Shown in pieces: positions 9,084 through 18,236 of a DNA stretch of 64,000 nt. This stretch comes from Acidimicrobiaceae bacterium. Its GTDB lineage: Bacteria; Actinomycetota; Acidimicrobiia; Acidimicrobiales; Poriferisodalaceae. The stretch lies in contig JAPOPC010000018.1 of assembly GCA_026713105.1 (NCBI GenBank), positions 62,001 to 126,000 of the forward strand, in the 5' to 3' direction. The translations under genes were made by a program, and so were the position numbers. Below the pieces are notes generated by a model. The model was not told where the DNA came from and made no database searches. It saw only the letters and a list, made by a program, of their open reading frames with translations. The number at the start of each line of letters is the position of its first letter. The stretch's first letter is position 1.

Positions 9084-11186
9084 CTAGCGGCGGCGGTCGG
9101 CGTGGCGGGCCAGCATCAGCTCGTGCAGATCGGTGCCGCAGTGCTGTGTCCATTCGCCGTCGCTGCCCAGCTTCCAATGAGCGATGCCATCGTCGAGATA
9201 CATGTCGGTGAGCGCGCCCAGCTCGTTGGTGAGCGCGGGCGCTTCGATGGGCGCCAGCGCCTCGACGCGGTAGCGAAGATTGCGCGGCATCGCGTCGGCT
9301 GAGCCCAACAGGATCGTGTAGCCCCGCTCGGCATTGCCGAACCGGTACACCCGGCTGTGCTCGAGAAAGCGGCCCACGATGCTCCGCACAGCGATGTTCT
9401 CGCTCATGCCCTCCACGCCGGGAACCAGGCAGCAGATGCCGCGCACGACCAAGTCGATGCGGCAGCCCCGCTGCGACGCCTCATACAACGCGTCGATCAC
9501 CTCGTTGTCGACGATGGCGTTCATCTTCATGAAGATGTGGCCGTCTGGCTCGGCGGCTTCGGCCTCGATGTGATTGACGAGCGAATTGCCGAGGCTGTGC
9601 GGCGCGACGGCCAGCTTGCGGTAGTCGGTCTTGCGGCTGTAACCGGTGAGCGAGTTGAACAGTGCCGCCACGTCGGCTGCGAAGTCTCGGTCGGAGGTGA
9701 GCAGTCCGAAGTCCTCGTAGATGCGTGCGGTGTCGGCGTTGAAGTTGCCGGTGCCGACAAAGCAGTAGTGGGCGATCCCGCGCGACTCGCGCCGCACGAC
9801 CATCGCCAGCTTGCAGTGGGTCTTCAGGCCCACCACGCCGTAGGCGACGTGCACGCCCGCACGTTCCAGGAGCCGTGCCCACTCGATATTGGATTGCTCG
9901 TCGAAGCGTGCCTTGAGCTCGACGACGACCACGACCTGCTTGCCGCGTTCTGCGGCCCGGATGAGCGAATCCACCAGACGGGTCCGCTCTGAGGTCCGGT
10001 ACATCGTCAGCTTGATGGCCAGCACATCGGGGTCGTCGGCCGCTTGGCGGATGAATGCGTCGAGGCTGGTCGTGAATGACTCGTACGGCAGGTGCACCAG
10101 GACGTCCTGGCGCTTGAGCACGTCAAAGAAATCGACTCTGGCCTCGGGTTCTGCTGCCTCCGCACGCCGGCTCCCGGTGCCGCTGGCGAGCAGGGCGCCG
10201 GCCTTAGTCGTGGCCCGCAGCGGAAGTGGTGTTCTGGGGTTGTGCGGAGGCGTCTTGAGGTCGTCGCGGTCGATCTCGTACAGCTCGAACAGATCTGACA
10301 GGCCGAGGAGCCCCTTCGAGGTGTAGACGTCGTCGAGGGTCAGCTTCAGCTCACGGGTCAGCATGTCGAGGGCGTCGTTGCTCAAGTCCGGGGCAGCCTC
10401 GAGGCGAACCGCACCGCCGAAACGGCGCTGGCGCAGCTCGAGTTCCATGTGCTTGAGCAGGTCGTCGGTCTCGGTGTCGTCGATGTCGAGATCTGCATCC
10501 CGGGTGACGCGGAACGTGCTGTGGCTGAGCAGCTTCACGCCAGGAAACAAGTCACCCAGGTGCCCCGAGATGACCGATTCCAGGGTGATGAATCGGTGCT
10601 CGTCGGGCAGTGCCAGAAAGCGGGGCAGGATCGGCGGCACCTTCACACGGGCGAACGACGGGCCGCTGGCGGAGTGCTCCACAAATACGGCGAGGCTCAG
10701 TGAGAGATCCGAGATGTAGGGAAAGGGGTGCGCGGGATCGACGGCGAGGGGTGTCAGCACCGGATAGACCTGCTCGCTGAACAGCTCAGCTACCCACGCG
10801 CGATGAGTGGCGTCGAGGTCGTCGGGCTCGACGAAGGAGATTCCTTCGGCAGCCAGCGCTGGCCGGAGTTCGTCCTCGAACAGCGATGAGGCGTCCCGGA
10901 GTTGCTCGGCCGCTGCCGCCCGGATTCCCTTGAGCTGGGCCAGAGGCGTCAGGCCGTCGGGTCCGGCCCGCCGCACACCCGCCTCAATCGAGTCGAGCAC
11001 GGTGGGAACCCGCACCTGGAAGAACTCGTCGAGGTTCGATGCGTGGATTGCGACGAACTTGATGCGCTCGAGAAGCGGCAGCTCACGATCACGTGCGAGT
11101 GCCAGGACGCGATGATTGAAGTCGAGCCAGGACAACTCTCGATTGAGGTAGCGCTCGGGTGATCGGTCCCCGTTGGCGGCGGACAT
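9084..11186 (-). CDS. ppk1: Polyphosphate kinase 1
   Basis: Makes polyphosphate from ATP, reversibly. The 700-aa length is typical of Ppk1. The N domain starts RYLNRELSWLDFNHRVL and continues ERIKFVAIHASNLDEFFQVR. The first phospholipase-D-like domain carries VHLPYESFTTSLDAFI, KLTMYRTSERTRLVDSLIRA and VELKARFDEQSNIEWA. The presumed phospho-histidine lies in GLKTHCKLAMV. The second domain carries FVGTGNFNADTARIYEDFGL and IDLVVRGICCLVPGVEG. All expected blocks are present. The upstream region (11187-11386) has three DnaA-box-like 9-mers. The gene is followed by palindromic element A. Confidence 0.95.
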   Translation of the reverse strand: MSAANGDRSPERYLNRELSWLDFNHRVLALARDRELPLLERIKFVAIHASNLDEFFQVRVPTVLDSIEAGVRRAGPDGLTPLAQLKGIRAAAAEQLRDASSLFEDELRPALAAEGISFVEPDDLDATHRAWVAELFSEQVYPVLTPLAVDPAHPFPYISDLSLSLAVFVEHSASGPSFARVKVPPILPRFLALPDEHRFITLESVISGHLGDLFPGVKLLSHSTFRVTRDADLDIDDTETDDLLKHMELELRQRRFGGAVRLEAAPDLSNDALDMLTRELKLTLDDVYTSKGLLGLSDLFELYEIDRDDLKTPPHNPRTPLPLRATTKAGALLASGTGSRRAEAAEPEARVDFFDVLKRQDVLVHLPYESFTTSLDAFIRQAADDPDVLAIKLTMYRTSERTRLVDSLIRAAERGKQVVVVVELKARFDEQSNIEWARLLERAGVHVAYGVVGLKTHCKLAMVVRRESRGIAHYCFVGTGNFNADTARIYEDFGLLTSDRDFAADVAALFNSLTGYSRKTDYRKLAVAPHSLGNSLVNHIEAEAAEPDGHIFMKMNAIVDNEVIDALYEASQRGCRIDLVVRGICCLVPGVEGMSENIAVRSIVGRFLEHSRVYRFGNAERGYTILLGSADAMPRNLRYRVEALAPIEAPALTNELGALTDMYLDDGIAHWKLGSDGEWTQHCGTDLHELMLARHADRRR

Positions 11187-11269
11187 GACGGCTCAAGCCC
11201 CTGTGCGGTCGATGCAAGGCGCCGTGGGGCGCAGCACCCTGCGCTCGTGAGGGTACGCAATCGGCGTCA

Positions 11270-11367
11270 CTGTCCACAAGGGGCAGCGGAATACCGGCAG
11301 ATAGACCCGATCTTCGGGTCCGGCCTGTGGAAAATTTGTGCACTCTCGGCGGGGCCCCTGTGGACAA
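11270..11367. promoter_or_regulatory. Cluster of three DnaA-box-like 9-mers upstream of ppk1
   Basis: The 200-bp gap between ppk1 and the thiolase-like gene, both on the minus strand, contains ctgtccaca (11270-11278, plus strand), ttttccaca (11326-11334, minus strand) and ttgtccaca (11359-11367, minus strand). The last equals the high-G+C DnaA box TTGTCCACA; the other two differ from it by one and two bases. A 7-bp stem, 3-nt loop hairpin lies at 11304-11320. No replication genes are nearby, so this is not proposed as the chromosomal origin. Confidence 0.45.
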
Positions 11368-11386
11368 CTGCCGGATCGGCTGCGAA

Positions 11387-12865
11387 TCAGGCGGGCGCGA
11401 ATTCGAAGGTGTCGTCGACGACAACGTCGGTGCCGATGAACTCCGACCTGATCATCTCGTCCATGAGCCCTGCGTCGCTGCTGCGGGCCCATTGCCTGCC
11501 GTTGGGAGTGCGCACCGCCGCCAACGCCACCTCGGGTGTCTCCCGACCGTGCATGACGGTGTATGCCTCCACCGTGGCGTCGCCGGTGTAGTCCGCGTCG
11601 AGGTCGACAGAGGGGAACCGGTCGATCTCGTCCTGGCAATCCTGATGACGGAAGCCGGCCTCGGGAGGTGTCGTGGAGTAGACGCCGAACGAGTGCTTGG
11701 TGAGATAGCCGCCGTTCGCCGAGCACAGCCCGATGCTGCCGGGGTTCTCGCGGAGCTTTCCGGCCATGGTGGCAATCGAATGGCCGACGTAGTTGTTGAG
11801 CGGGCCACCCGCGAACGTGAGACCGCCGGTCAGCGTCAAGTCGCGGTCGAGACCCAGGCCCAGTTCGGTGGCCGAGATCTGCACGGCTGAGGGGAAGCAG
11901 GAGTAGAGGTCGACGTAGTCGATGTCGTCGACGCCGACGCCAGCCAGTTCCATGGCCCGCCGCCCGGCCACGCGGATGGCGGGCGAGCTGTGCAGGTCGC
12001 CGCGGTTGGACACGTAGTTGGTGTCACGCCCGTCGGTCCCTGCGAATGGGAACAGCCAGCGATCGGTCGGCACACCCGCGGCCGTCGCAGCCTCAGCGGA
12101 GCACACGATGAGCGCGGCGGCAAGGTCGAGATCCCAATTGGAGTTCATGCACTTGGTGTAGGGGAAGCCGATGAGCCGGTTCGTTTGGCTTGGGTTGCGG
12201 ATCTCGTCCGCAGTCATCGGTGTGCGTACCCAGGCGTAGGGATTGGCGACCGCCGCCTGGTTGAACTTCTCCCACATCGCCGCGACACGATCCCGGTGCT
12301 CGTCCATGGATTCGCCGCGGGAGGCCCGGAACGCCGATTCGAAAACGGGGTACAGGTTGATGGGATCTCGCAGGCCGCGCTCGACTTCCACCTTGTTGTT
12401 CATGACGACGTCGGCGCCGAGCACCTCGTCGGGCACCTTGTCGGTCTGGGAGGTGTAGGGGATTCGCTCGTCGCTACGGCGGGCACGGCGGCGGCTCCAG
12501 ATGCCCTCGGCTCCGGCGATGAGCACGACATCGGCTTTACCGGCCGCAATCCGGTTGCAGGCCATATTCACCAAGGATTGCGGAACGTTGCCGCCGTCGG
12601 TGGACAGCCCGGTCTTGGCGGAGGCGCCGAACCGTTCGTTCAGCAGTGCGGCCGGGTCGGGATACGGCCAGGCGCCCTTCACGACCCACGTGTGCGTGGC
12701 TCGGCTGGTCAGCCCGGGTGCACCTGCGTCTTCGGCGGCCGCAGCCAGCGCCTCGGCCATCATGGCGACAGGCTCGAGCGCTTCGACAGGGACCTCAGGA
12801 CGCTGTTTGAACTGACCGGCGCCTACGAGGACGGGGGTGCGCGGGTCGATCTGGATGTCTGTCAT
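11387..12865 (-). CDS. Thiolase-like acetyl-CoA acetyltransferase family protein
   Basis: 492-aa thiolase-fold protein from the ATG at 12865; an upstream in-frame extension is low-complexity and rejected. The N-terminus TPVLVGAGQFKQR and the block KADVVLIAGAEG are thiolase-type. The region that holds the nucleophile C-A-S-G in ordinary thiolases reads GGNVPQSLVN here, with no Cys at that place. The C-terminal part has DLYSCFPSAVQI and GHSIATMAGKLR, with an extra C-terminal domain ending ...TFEFAPA. The family resembles mycobacterial Rv1867-type proteins found near CoA-transferases, and the window also contains two double CaiB proteins. A catalytic role in thiolysis is doubtful because of the missing Cys. 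Confidence 0.75.
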   Translation of the reverse strand: MTDIQIDPRTPVLVGAGQFKQRPEVPVEALEPVAMMAEALAAAAEDAGAPGLTSRATHTWVVKGAWPYPDPAALLNERFGASAKTGLSTDGGNVPQSLVNMACNRIAAGKADVVLIAGAEGIWSRRRARRSDERIPYTSQTDKVPDEVLGADVVMNNKVEVERGLRDPINLYPVFESAFRASRGESMDEHRDRVAAMWEKFNQAAVANPYAWVRTPMTADEIRNPSQTNRLIGFPYTKCMNSNWDLDLAAALIVCSAEAATAAGVPTDRWLFPFAGTDGRDTNYVSNRGDLHSSPAIRVAGRRAMELAGVGVDDIDYVDLYSCFPSAVQISATELGLGLDRDLTLTGGLTFAGGPLNNYVGHSIATMAGKLRENPGSIGLCSANGGYLTKHSFGVYSTTPPEAGFRHQDCQDEIDRFPSVDLDADYTGDATVEAYTVMHGRETPEVALAAVRTPNGRQWARSSDAGLMDEMIRSEFIGTDVVVDDTFEFAPA

Positions 12866-13023
12866 GGTGAAATGGCCTCGTCTGTGTGAGCTCGGTGGGT
12901 GACCGAGTCGCGACGATAGCGAACCGCCCTTTGTCGGGGCCGAGCGGCGGCTCCCCAGTGTGGTTTGCAGCGACGGCATGTGAATTGACGGGCGGCAGTA
13001 GCGTCGGGACAGGGAGGCCGACG

Positions 13024-13764
13024 GTGGCCCAATTGCCCGATCACTACGCAGCGCTCGGCGTGCGTCCCGACGCTGGTGCGGCAGAGATCCGGCGCGCGTG
13101 GATCCGGGCTGCCCGGGCCAACCATCCAGATCAACGCGGCGACGTCAACCAAGCGCAGACGGAGCGCGCCGACCGCCGCATGCGAGCCGTGAATGAGGCG
13201 TGGCGTGTGCTGGGCCGCGTGGAATCGCGCCGGTCCTACGACGAGGAGCGCGCTGCCGCGGCGCCGAAGCCGGCCGAACCGGCTTCCTCAGCGAGACCGG
13301 CCCCACCCGCAGGCGGCGCGGCTGGCCCCAGCGGCAACCAAGGTGAACCCGCCGACCCGTGGTTCGATGGCGCTCCGACCACCGAGCCCGGAGGTCCGGG
13401 CGGCTTCGTGGTGAGCCACCGCGGCGCGGCACTGGTGGTACGGGTGCTGCCGTGGCTTGCGATTGCGGTCCTGGGCCTGGTGATCTTTGTGGCGAGCGCC
13501 TACATGACCGCCAGCGACGACGTCGACCCTTCCAGGGTTGCATCGCTCGATGTGGGGGAGTGTTTCTGGTCGGCTCCCGATGGAACACTGCACACCGTCG
13601 CTTGCGATTGGCACCAGACCGACGGTGTGCTCGATCAGATCATCACGATGTCACCTGGTGACCGCTGTCGTCATCCTGATGCCGTCGTCCACGAGGCGCC
13701 GATTGCCGGCCGCCGGCTCTGTTTGGTGCCTGTGGACCGCTGGGAGCCGCCTGCTGGCGAGTAG
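13024..13764 (+). CDS. J-domain membrane protein
   Basis: 246-aa protein starting at the GTG 13024, preceded by agggagg. Residues about 7-76 form a DnaJ domain: DHYAALGVRPDAGAAEIRRA and the H-P-D tripeptide at 34-36, ending SRRSYDEERAA. A Pro/Ala/Gly-rich linker follows, then one transmembrane segment at about 138-160 (VVRVLPWLAIAVLGLVIFVA). The C-terminal extracytoplasmic part (161-246) has four Cys and V-x-S-L-D-V-G-E-C-F, similar to small septum-formation/LppU-type domains. The topology puts the J domain in the cytoplasm, where it could recruit DnaK to the membrane. An in-frame upstream extension to 12886 lacks a ribosome site. Confidence 0.75.
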   Translation: MAQLPDHYAALGVRPDAGAAEIRRAWIRAARANHPDQRGDVNQAQTERADRRMRAVNEAWRVLGRVESRRSYDEERAAAAPKPAEPASSARPAPPAGGAAGPSGNQGEPADPWFDGAPTTEPGGPGGFVVSHRGAALVVRVLPWLAIAVLGLVIFVASAYMTASDDVDPSRVASLDVGECFWSAPDGTLHTVACDWHQTDGVLDQIITMSPGDRCRHPDAVVHEAPIAGRRLCLVPVDRWEPPAGE

Positions 13765-13785
13765 GGGCCCTTGCGGTGCTGCTTC

Positions 13786-14631
13786 TCAGCCGTGTTCGGT
13801 AAGGAGGAGGCGGACGCCGAGGTTGTGCTCGGGGGGCACCATGAACATGGCGTCTTGTTGTTCGCCGCCTCCGCAGACGCCGACTCGTTGGGCGCCCGGG
13901 ACGAGGCCCGGTTCGTCGAGCTGGAAATGCAGCAGCTGCAGCCGGCCTGGTCGGTTGCCCATCCAATGGGCCAAGTCGGGCTCGGTGGGCTGGATGAGCT
14001 TGAGGTTCCACGGACCTGAATGCAGGTCCACTCCGACCCCGACGTTGGGGTCCTTCCACTCATCGGTCTGTTCCATGCCGAGCGGTCCCCGGAACAGCGC
14101 GGCGGCAGCCTGCACATCGGCCACGAGGTGGACCACCGTTGCCAGCGACGTGGTGCGTTCGTGGTGGGTGGGCGGCAGCGGCGGTGCGTCGTCCCAGCCT
14201 CCGCCGTCATCCCACGCGATCTGGATGACGATCCCCCAGCTGTCCTTGGGGTGCAGGAAGGCTTCTTTCCACAGTGGGTTGTCCTCGTTGACGCCGATGA
14301 CGTTGTAGCCCGTTTCAGCCAGCGCTCCTACGGTGCCGGCGAAGTCGGGCGTCTTGAACGTGAAGTGGTGCGGGCCTGGGCCGTTGCGGGCCATGAAGCG
14401 GCGCAGGAAGTCGCTTCCCTGGTGCTCGATGGGCTCGAGGATCTCCACCCGCGCGCCACGGTCGAACGCCACCTGGCAGAAATAGAAGTCGTCGCCGGCT
14501 TGGGACGCCGGGTCGTTGTCCGGTCCGCCGATCCAGCGACCGCCCAGATCGCGGCCGTAGCGGATCACGTTGTCCCAGGCGCGGTCGCTGACCACCGCGA
14601 CGTGGTCCATGACGAGGGTGTCGGTCGGCAT
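13786..14631 (-). CDS. VOC (glyoxalase/dioxygenase fold) family protein
   Basis: 281 aa with two vicinal-oxygen-chelate modules. The first begins MDHVAVVSDRAWDNVIRYGRD and carries QVAFDRGARVEILEP and GPGPHHFTFKTPD, resembling methylmalonyl-CoA epimerase-like and extradiol-type folds. The second begins TTSLATVVHLVADVQAAAAL and carries LIQPTEPDLAHW. Metal ligands would be His11, the second His of PHHFTFK and an acid in each half. The reaction cannot be assigned. It is the last gene of a minus-strand run (oxidoreductase, SDR, sulfatase, VOC) with 11 nt to the sulfatase gene, so a shared catabolic role is likely. Confidence 0.75.
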   Translation of the reverse strand: MPTDTLVMDHVAVVSDRAWDNVIRYGRDLGGRWIGGPDNDPASQAGDDFYFCQVAFDRGARVEILEPIEHQGSDFLRRFMARNGPGPHHFTFKTPDFAGTVGALAETGYNVIGVNEDNPLWKEAFLHPKDSWGIVIQIAWDDGGGWDDAPPLPPTHHERTTSLATVVHLVADVQAAAALFRGPLGMEQTDEWKDPNVGVGVDLHSGPWNLKLIQPTEPDLAHWMGNRPGRLQLLHFQLDEPGLVPGAQRVGVCGGGEQQDAMFMVPPEHNLGVRLLLTEHG

Positions 14632-14642
14632 GGCGTCGCAGG

Positions 14643-16268
14643 CTATGCGGGAATGAAGGACTCGCTCACGTTGGGCGAGGCAGGGGGCGGGTGCAGGGGC
14701 ATGCCGCGGGCGAGGTCGTCGGCTTCCATGAGCGCCTCTGCCAGCCGCTCGTACATGTCGGCTCGCCGGGCCGGGTCGCTGCGGCCCAGGGGAGCGACTT
14801 CGTCGGGGTCGGCTGCGGTGTCGAAGAGCTGCTCGGAACCGTCGCTGTGGCGGGTCAGGCGCAGGTCGGCGGTGACCAGCGTGCGGGTCTTTGCCGGGGT
14901 CAAGATGTCCATCGTCAACGCACCGGGAAAATCATCTTCGATGAGCACCTCGTCGCGCACCGTCGCCGAGTCGTCGTCCAGCACCGGCACGAGGCTGCGA
15001 CCCCCGATGCCCTCGTAGCCGTGCACGCCGGCGAGATCCATCAGCGTCGGGCCCAGGTCGATGCTCCCTGCCAGCGATTGGGTGCGGCCCGGTGAACGCC
15101 TCGGGTCGGCAATCACCAACGGCACGGCGAGCGTGCCGCGGTAGTGCATGAAGCCCTTCAGCATTAGCCCATGGTCGCCCATCATGTCGCCGTGGTCGCT
15201 CGTGAACACGATGATGGTGTTGTCGGCTTGGCCCAGCCGATCCAGCGCAGCCAGGATCTGGCCGATGCCGTCGTCGATCATCTCGATCATTCCGTAGGTG
15301 GCAGCCAGAGCCTCCCGGAGCATCTGATGATCGCCGGCCACGCCGCACGGTGTGACCCAGGCTCGCTGGGCCGAAGGGTGCATCCGGCTGATGGCCTGCA
15401 CATAGCGGGGGGCGCCGTCCAGCGGATCCTCGATGGAGGCGGGGACCTCCATGTCGTCGGGACGGTGGCGGTCGAACCATTCACCGGGAGGCGTCATCGG
15501 GTGGTGCGGGTCGGGATATGAGGCCCAGGCCAGCCAGGGGCCGCCCCGCCTCGCGGCATCGGTGATGAAGTCGATGGTGCGCTCGGTCACGAACGTGCTG
15601 GAATGAAGCTCGGCGCTGTAGGGCGGCTCGTATACCTGCCACCAGCGCTCGGAGCGACGACGGGCGGGCGAATCGGCCGTCAGCGGCACCATGAGATCTT
15701 CGAGGCGGCCGCCGCGATCCAGCGCCCACAGCAGGTGGTGCCCGGTGACCCGAGCGCCGTGGTCGATCGCCAACTCGACGTGTTCGAAGCCATAGAAGCT
15801 GTCGGGAAATTCGGGTGCCCCGCTCGTGTAGCGCTCGGCATCTTCGAGCGTGTCCCAGCCCGAGGGCCAGTAGTCGTCGACGGCACCCCCGGATTGGCGC
15901 GACGGGAACACAGCGTTACGTGACATGCCGTGCTGCAGGTGCGACTTGCCGATGAGTGCCGTGCGGTAGCCCGCCGCCCGGAACTGACGCACGTGGGTGT
16001 TGGCGCCAGGTTCCAGCGACCGGTCATTGAACACCACGCCGTGAGCACTCGGCATGCGCCCGGTCATGATCGTCGAGCGATTCGGCATGCAGACCGGGTT
16101 CGCGACCCATGCATTGTCGAAGACCGTGCCGCGTGCTGCCAGTGCATCGAGGTGTGGCGTGCGTACCACCTCATTGCCCCCGAATCCGGTGTGATCGGCT
16201 CGATGCTGGTCGGTGATGATGAACAGCACATTGGGCTGTGCCGGAGCGCCGTTTGTGGCAGCGGTCAT
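14643..16268 (-). CDS. Sulfatase family hydrolase (formylglycine type)
   Basis: 541-aa alkaline-phosphatase-superfamily sulfatase. The N-terminus NVLFIITDQHRADHTG carries the metal Asp20. The modification motif C-x-P-x-R is present (VCMPNRSTIMTGR, Cys60), so an aerobic formylglycine-generating enzyme would activate it. A later metal site is VFTSDHGDMMGDHGL. No signal peptide is seen, so the enzyme should act in the cytoplasm on an imported sulfate ester or phosphonate-like substrate. Choline-sulfatase-like enzymes share this layout, but the specificity cannot be read. Same-strand neighbours are an SDR and a luciferase-like oxidoreductase. Confidence 0.85.
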   Translation of the reverse strand: MTAATNGAPAQPNVLFIITDQHRADHTGFGGNEVVRTPHLDALAARGTVFDNAWVANPVCMPNRSTIMTGRMPSAHGVVFNDRSLEPGANTHVRQFRAAGYRTALIGKSHLQHGMSRNAVFPSRQSGGAVDDYWPSGWDTLEDAERYTSGAPEFPDSFYGFEHVELAIDHGARVTGHHLLWALDRGGRLEDLMVPLTADSPARRRSERWWQVYEPPYSAELHSSTFVTERTIDFITDAARRGGPWLAWASYPDPHHPMTPPGEWFDRHRPDDMEVPASIEDPLDGAPRYVQAISRMHPSAQRAWVTPCGVAGDHQMLREALAATYGMIEMIDDGIGQILAALDRLGQADNTIIVFTSDHGDMMGDHGLMLKGFMHYRGTLAVPLVIADPRRSPGRTQSLAGSIDLGPTLMDLAGVHGYEGIGGRSLVPVLDDDSATVRDEVLIEDDFPGALTMDILTPAKTRTLVTADLRLTRHSDGSEQLFDTAADPDEVAPLGRSDPARRADMYERLAEALMEADDLARGMPLHPPPASPNVSESFIPA

Positions 16269-16323
16269 TGCGATCTCCCGTTGATGGCGTGGGCAGTGAG
16301 GCAGCGGAGGCTTCGCGGACGCG

Positions 16324-17082
16324 TCAGCCGAAGTTCATGGCACCGGGGTTGCCGCCGTCCACCACCACGGTCTGGCCGGTGATGGAGTCGGCTTCGCACA
16401 GCATGACGCTGGCATTGGCGATGTCGATCGGGCTGCCCACCTGGCCGAGTACCGAGGCCCGCCGGGCGCCCTCGGAGATCTCGTCGGGCAGCCGTGCCGC
16501 CATGCGAGTGCCCTCGACGAGACCCGGGGCCACGCAATTGACCGAGACGGTGGGCGACAACGCGACCGCAAGGCAGTGGGTGAGGTGGATCAGCGCGGCC
16601 TTGGAGCAGCTATAGGCGATGCTGCTGGAGCCCGGCAACAGACCGCCTACGGAGGCGATGTTGACGACGCGTCCCCCGCCGTCTGCCTGCAGCAAGCCGG
16701 CCAGCGCGCGGGTGAGCAGGAACGGGCCGCGCAGGTTGGTCTCCTGCACCCGATCCCAGGTAGCTGAGTCGAGCGTTTCGAGCTGCCGGAAGGGGATGCC
16801 GATATTCCATGCAGCGTTGTTGATCAGCACATCGCAGCGGCCGTGGGTGGCGATTGCCGCCGCTGCTTCGTCGATCGAGGTTTCGTCGCGCTGGTCGAGT
16901 TGCAGCACGCTGGCCGAGCGTCCCGCGGCTCGCACCAGGTCGGCGCTCGCCTCCGCCCGCTCCTGATCGCCGACGTAGGTCACGATCACGTCAGCGCCTG
17001 CGGCGGCCAGCGCCTCGCAGATGGCGCGGCCGATGTCGCCCGAGCCTCCGGTGACGACGGCCAGCTTGCCTGTCAAGTCCAT
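16324..17082 (-). CDS. SDR family oxidoreductase
   Basis: Classical short-chain dehydrogenase/reductase of 252 aa from ATG 17082. The cofactor motif is VTGGSGDIGRAI near the N-terminus, then LINNAAW (N-N-A-x motif) and the catalytic triad IASVGGLLPGSSSIAYSCSK: Ser in IAS, Tyr and Lys in Y-S-C-S-K. The C-terminus VAPGLVEGTRM and GQTVVVDGG are typical of FabG-like enzymes. An NAD(P)-dependent alcohol/ketone conversion is expected. The 22-residue in-frame extension upstream is rejected because AAAGG lies just before ATG 17082. It starts 13 nt after the luciferase-like gene, so the two are probably cotranscribed. Confidence 0.85.
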   Translation of the reverse strand: MDLTGKLAVVTGGSGDIGRAICEALAAAGADVIVTYVGDQERAEASADLVRAAGRSASVLQLDQRDETSIDEAAAAIATHGRCDVLINNAAWNIGIPFRQLETLDSATWDRVQETNLRGPFLLTRALAGLLQADGGGRVVNIASVGGLLPGSSSIAYSCSKAALIHLTHCLAVALSPTVSVNCVAPGLVEGTRMAARLPDEISEGARRASVLGQVGSPIDIANASVMLCEADSITGQTVVVDGGNPGAMNFG

Positions 17083-17095
17083 GAGCCGCAGCCTT

Positions 17096-18148
17096 TCAGT
17101 CGGCGACCATCTCGGCCATTGCTTCGAGCAGCTGCGGACGACCCGCAATCTGCAGGGTCGTGACCACGGTGTCGTCCCAACGGCGCAGGTCGCGTGCGAT
17201 CTTGTCCATCGGCCCGATCAGCGCCACTTCTTCGACCAGCTCCACGGGGATTGCCGCGGAGGCTTCCTGCTTGCGCCCCTCGAGGTACAGGTCTTGCACC
17301 TCGTCGGCGACGTGCTGGTAGCCCATCCGGCAGAACACGTCGTAGTGGAAATTGGCGTTGCGAGCGCCCATGCCGCCCATGTACAGCGCCAGCATCGGCC
17401 GCACCCGGTCGGCGGCCCGCTCGATGTCGTCGTCGGGCACCACGCTCACCATGCACACCACCTCGAAGTCGGCGTCGTCGGGAATGCGGCCGTCGGTGCC
17501 GATCTGGGGCTTGCCGGCGGCGGCGAAGCCCGAGTTGAGGGCGTCGACGTAGAACTGGTTGTCCTTGGGGGCGAAGAAGATGGGCAGCCACCCGTCGCAC
17601 AGCTCACCGGCCAATGCCACGTTGCGGGGCCCTTCCGCACCGAGGTAGATCGGCAGGTCAGGCCGCAGCGGATGCACGGTCGATTTCAGCGCCTTGCCCA
17701 AGCCTGTGCCGCCCGGGAAGGGCATCTGGTAGTGGTCGCCGCTGAAGCTGACGGGCTTGTCACGCTCGAGGATCGCCCGGATGATCTCGATGTACTCCCG
17801 GGTGCGTGCAAGCGGTCGGGGGTACGGCTGGCCGTACCAGCCCTCGACGACCTGCGGCCCGCTCACGCCGAGTCCCAGGATGAACCGGCCGTCGCTCAGG
17901 TGGTCCATCGTGATGGCCGCCATCGCGGTGGCCGCGGGCGTCCGGGCCGAGATCTGCACGATTCCCGTGCCCAGGCCGATCTGCTCGGTGTGGCTGCCCC
18001 ACCACGCGAGCGGAGTGAGGCAGTCCGAGCCGTACGCCTCGGCAGTCCAAAACGAATGGAAGCCCAGTCGGTCTGCAAGCTGCAGCGTCTCGAGCGCGTC
18101 GGGCGGAGGCCCTGCTGACCAGTATCCGGCTCCGGTTGCAAGCTTCAT
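17096..18148 (-). CDS. LLM class F420-dependent oxidoreductase
   Basis: 350-aa luciferase-like monooxygenase-fold protein starting MKLATGAGYWSAGPP at 18148. Visible blocks are LADRLGFHSFWTAEAYGSD, IGLGTGIVQISARTP, MDHLSDGRFILGLGVSGPQV, PIYLGAEGPRNVALAGELCD and a C-terminal segment typical of mycobacterial F420-dependent enzymes (IGPMDKIARDLRRW). The fold binds F420 or FMN and oxidises or reduces small organic substrates. It heads a minus-strand run with SDR, sulfatase and VOC genes and is divergent from a PrpF-type gene across 88 bp. Cofactor preference is inferred from family resemblance only. Confidence 0.85.
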   Translation of the reverse strand: MKLATGAGYWSAGPPPDALETLQLADRLGFHSFWTAEAYGSDCLTPLAWWGSHTEQIGLGTGIVQISARTPAATAMAAITMDHLSDGRFILGLGVSGPQVVEGWYGQPYPRPLARTREYIEIIRAILERDKPVSFSGDHYQMPFPGGTGLGKALKSTVHPLRPDLPIYLGAEGPRNVALAGELCDGWLPIFFAPKDNQFYVDALNSGFAAAGKPQIGTDGRIPDDADFEVVCMVSVVPDDDIERAADRVRPMLALYMGGMGARNANFHYDVFCRMGYQHVADEVQDLYLEGRKQEASAAIPVELVEEVALIGPMDKIARDLRRWDDTVVTTLQIAGRPQLLEAMAEMVAD

Positions 18149-18236
18149 GTCACGCTGCCTTGTCGATCTCGGGGTTTCTGCGGTGCCCAGTATGGGCGCT
18201 GGCGACGAGACGCACCGAAGGTGGCAGGCTGAGGCC

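Noticed and set aside
11187-11386. Replication origin
   Set aside because: DnaA-like boxes occur but there is no AT-rich unwinding region and no dnaA, dnaN or gyrase gene nearby.
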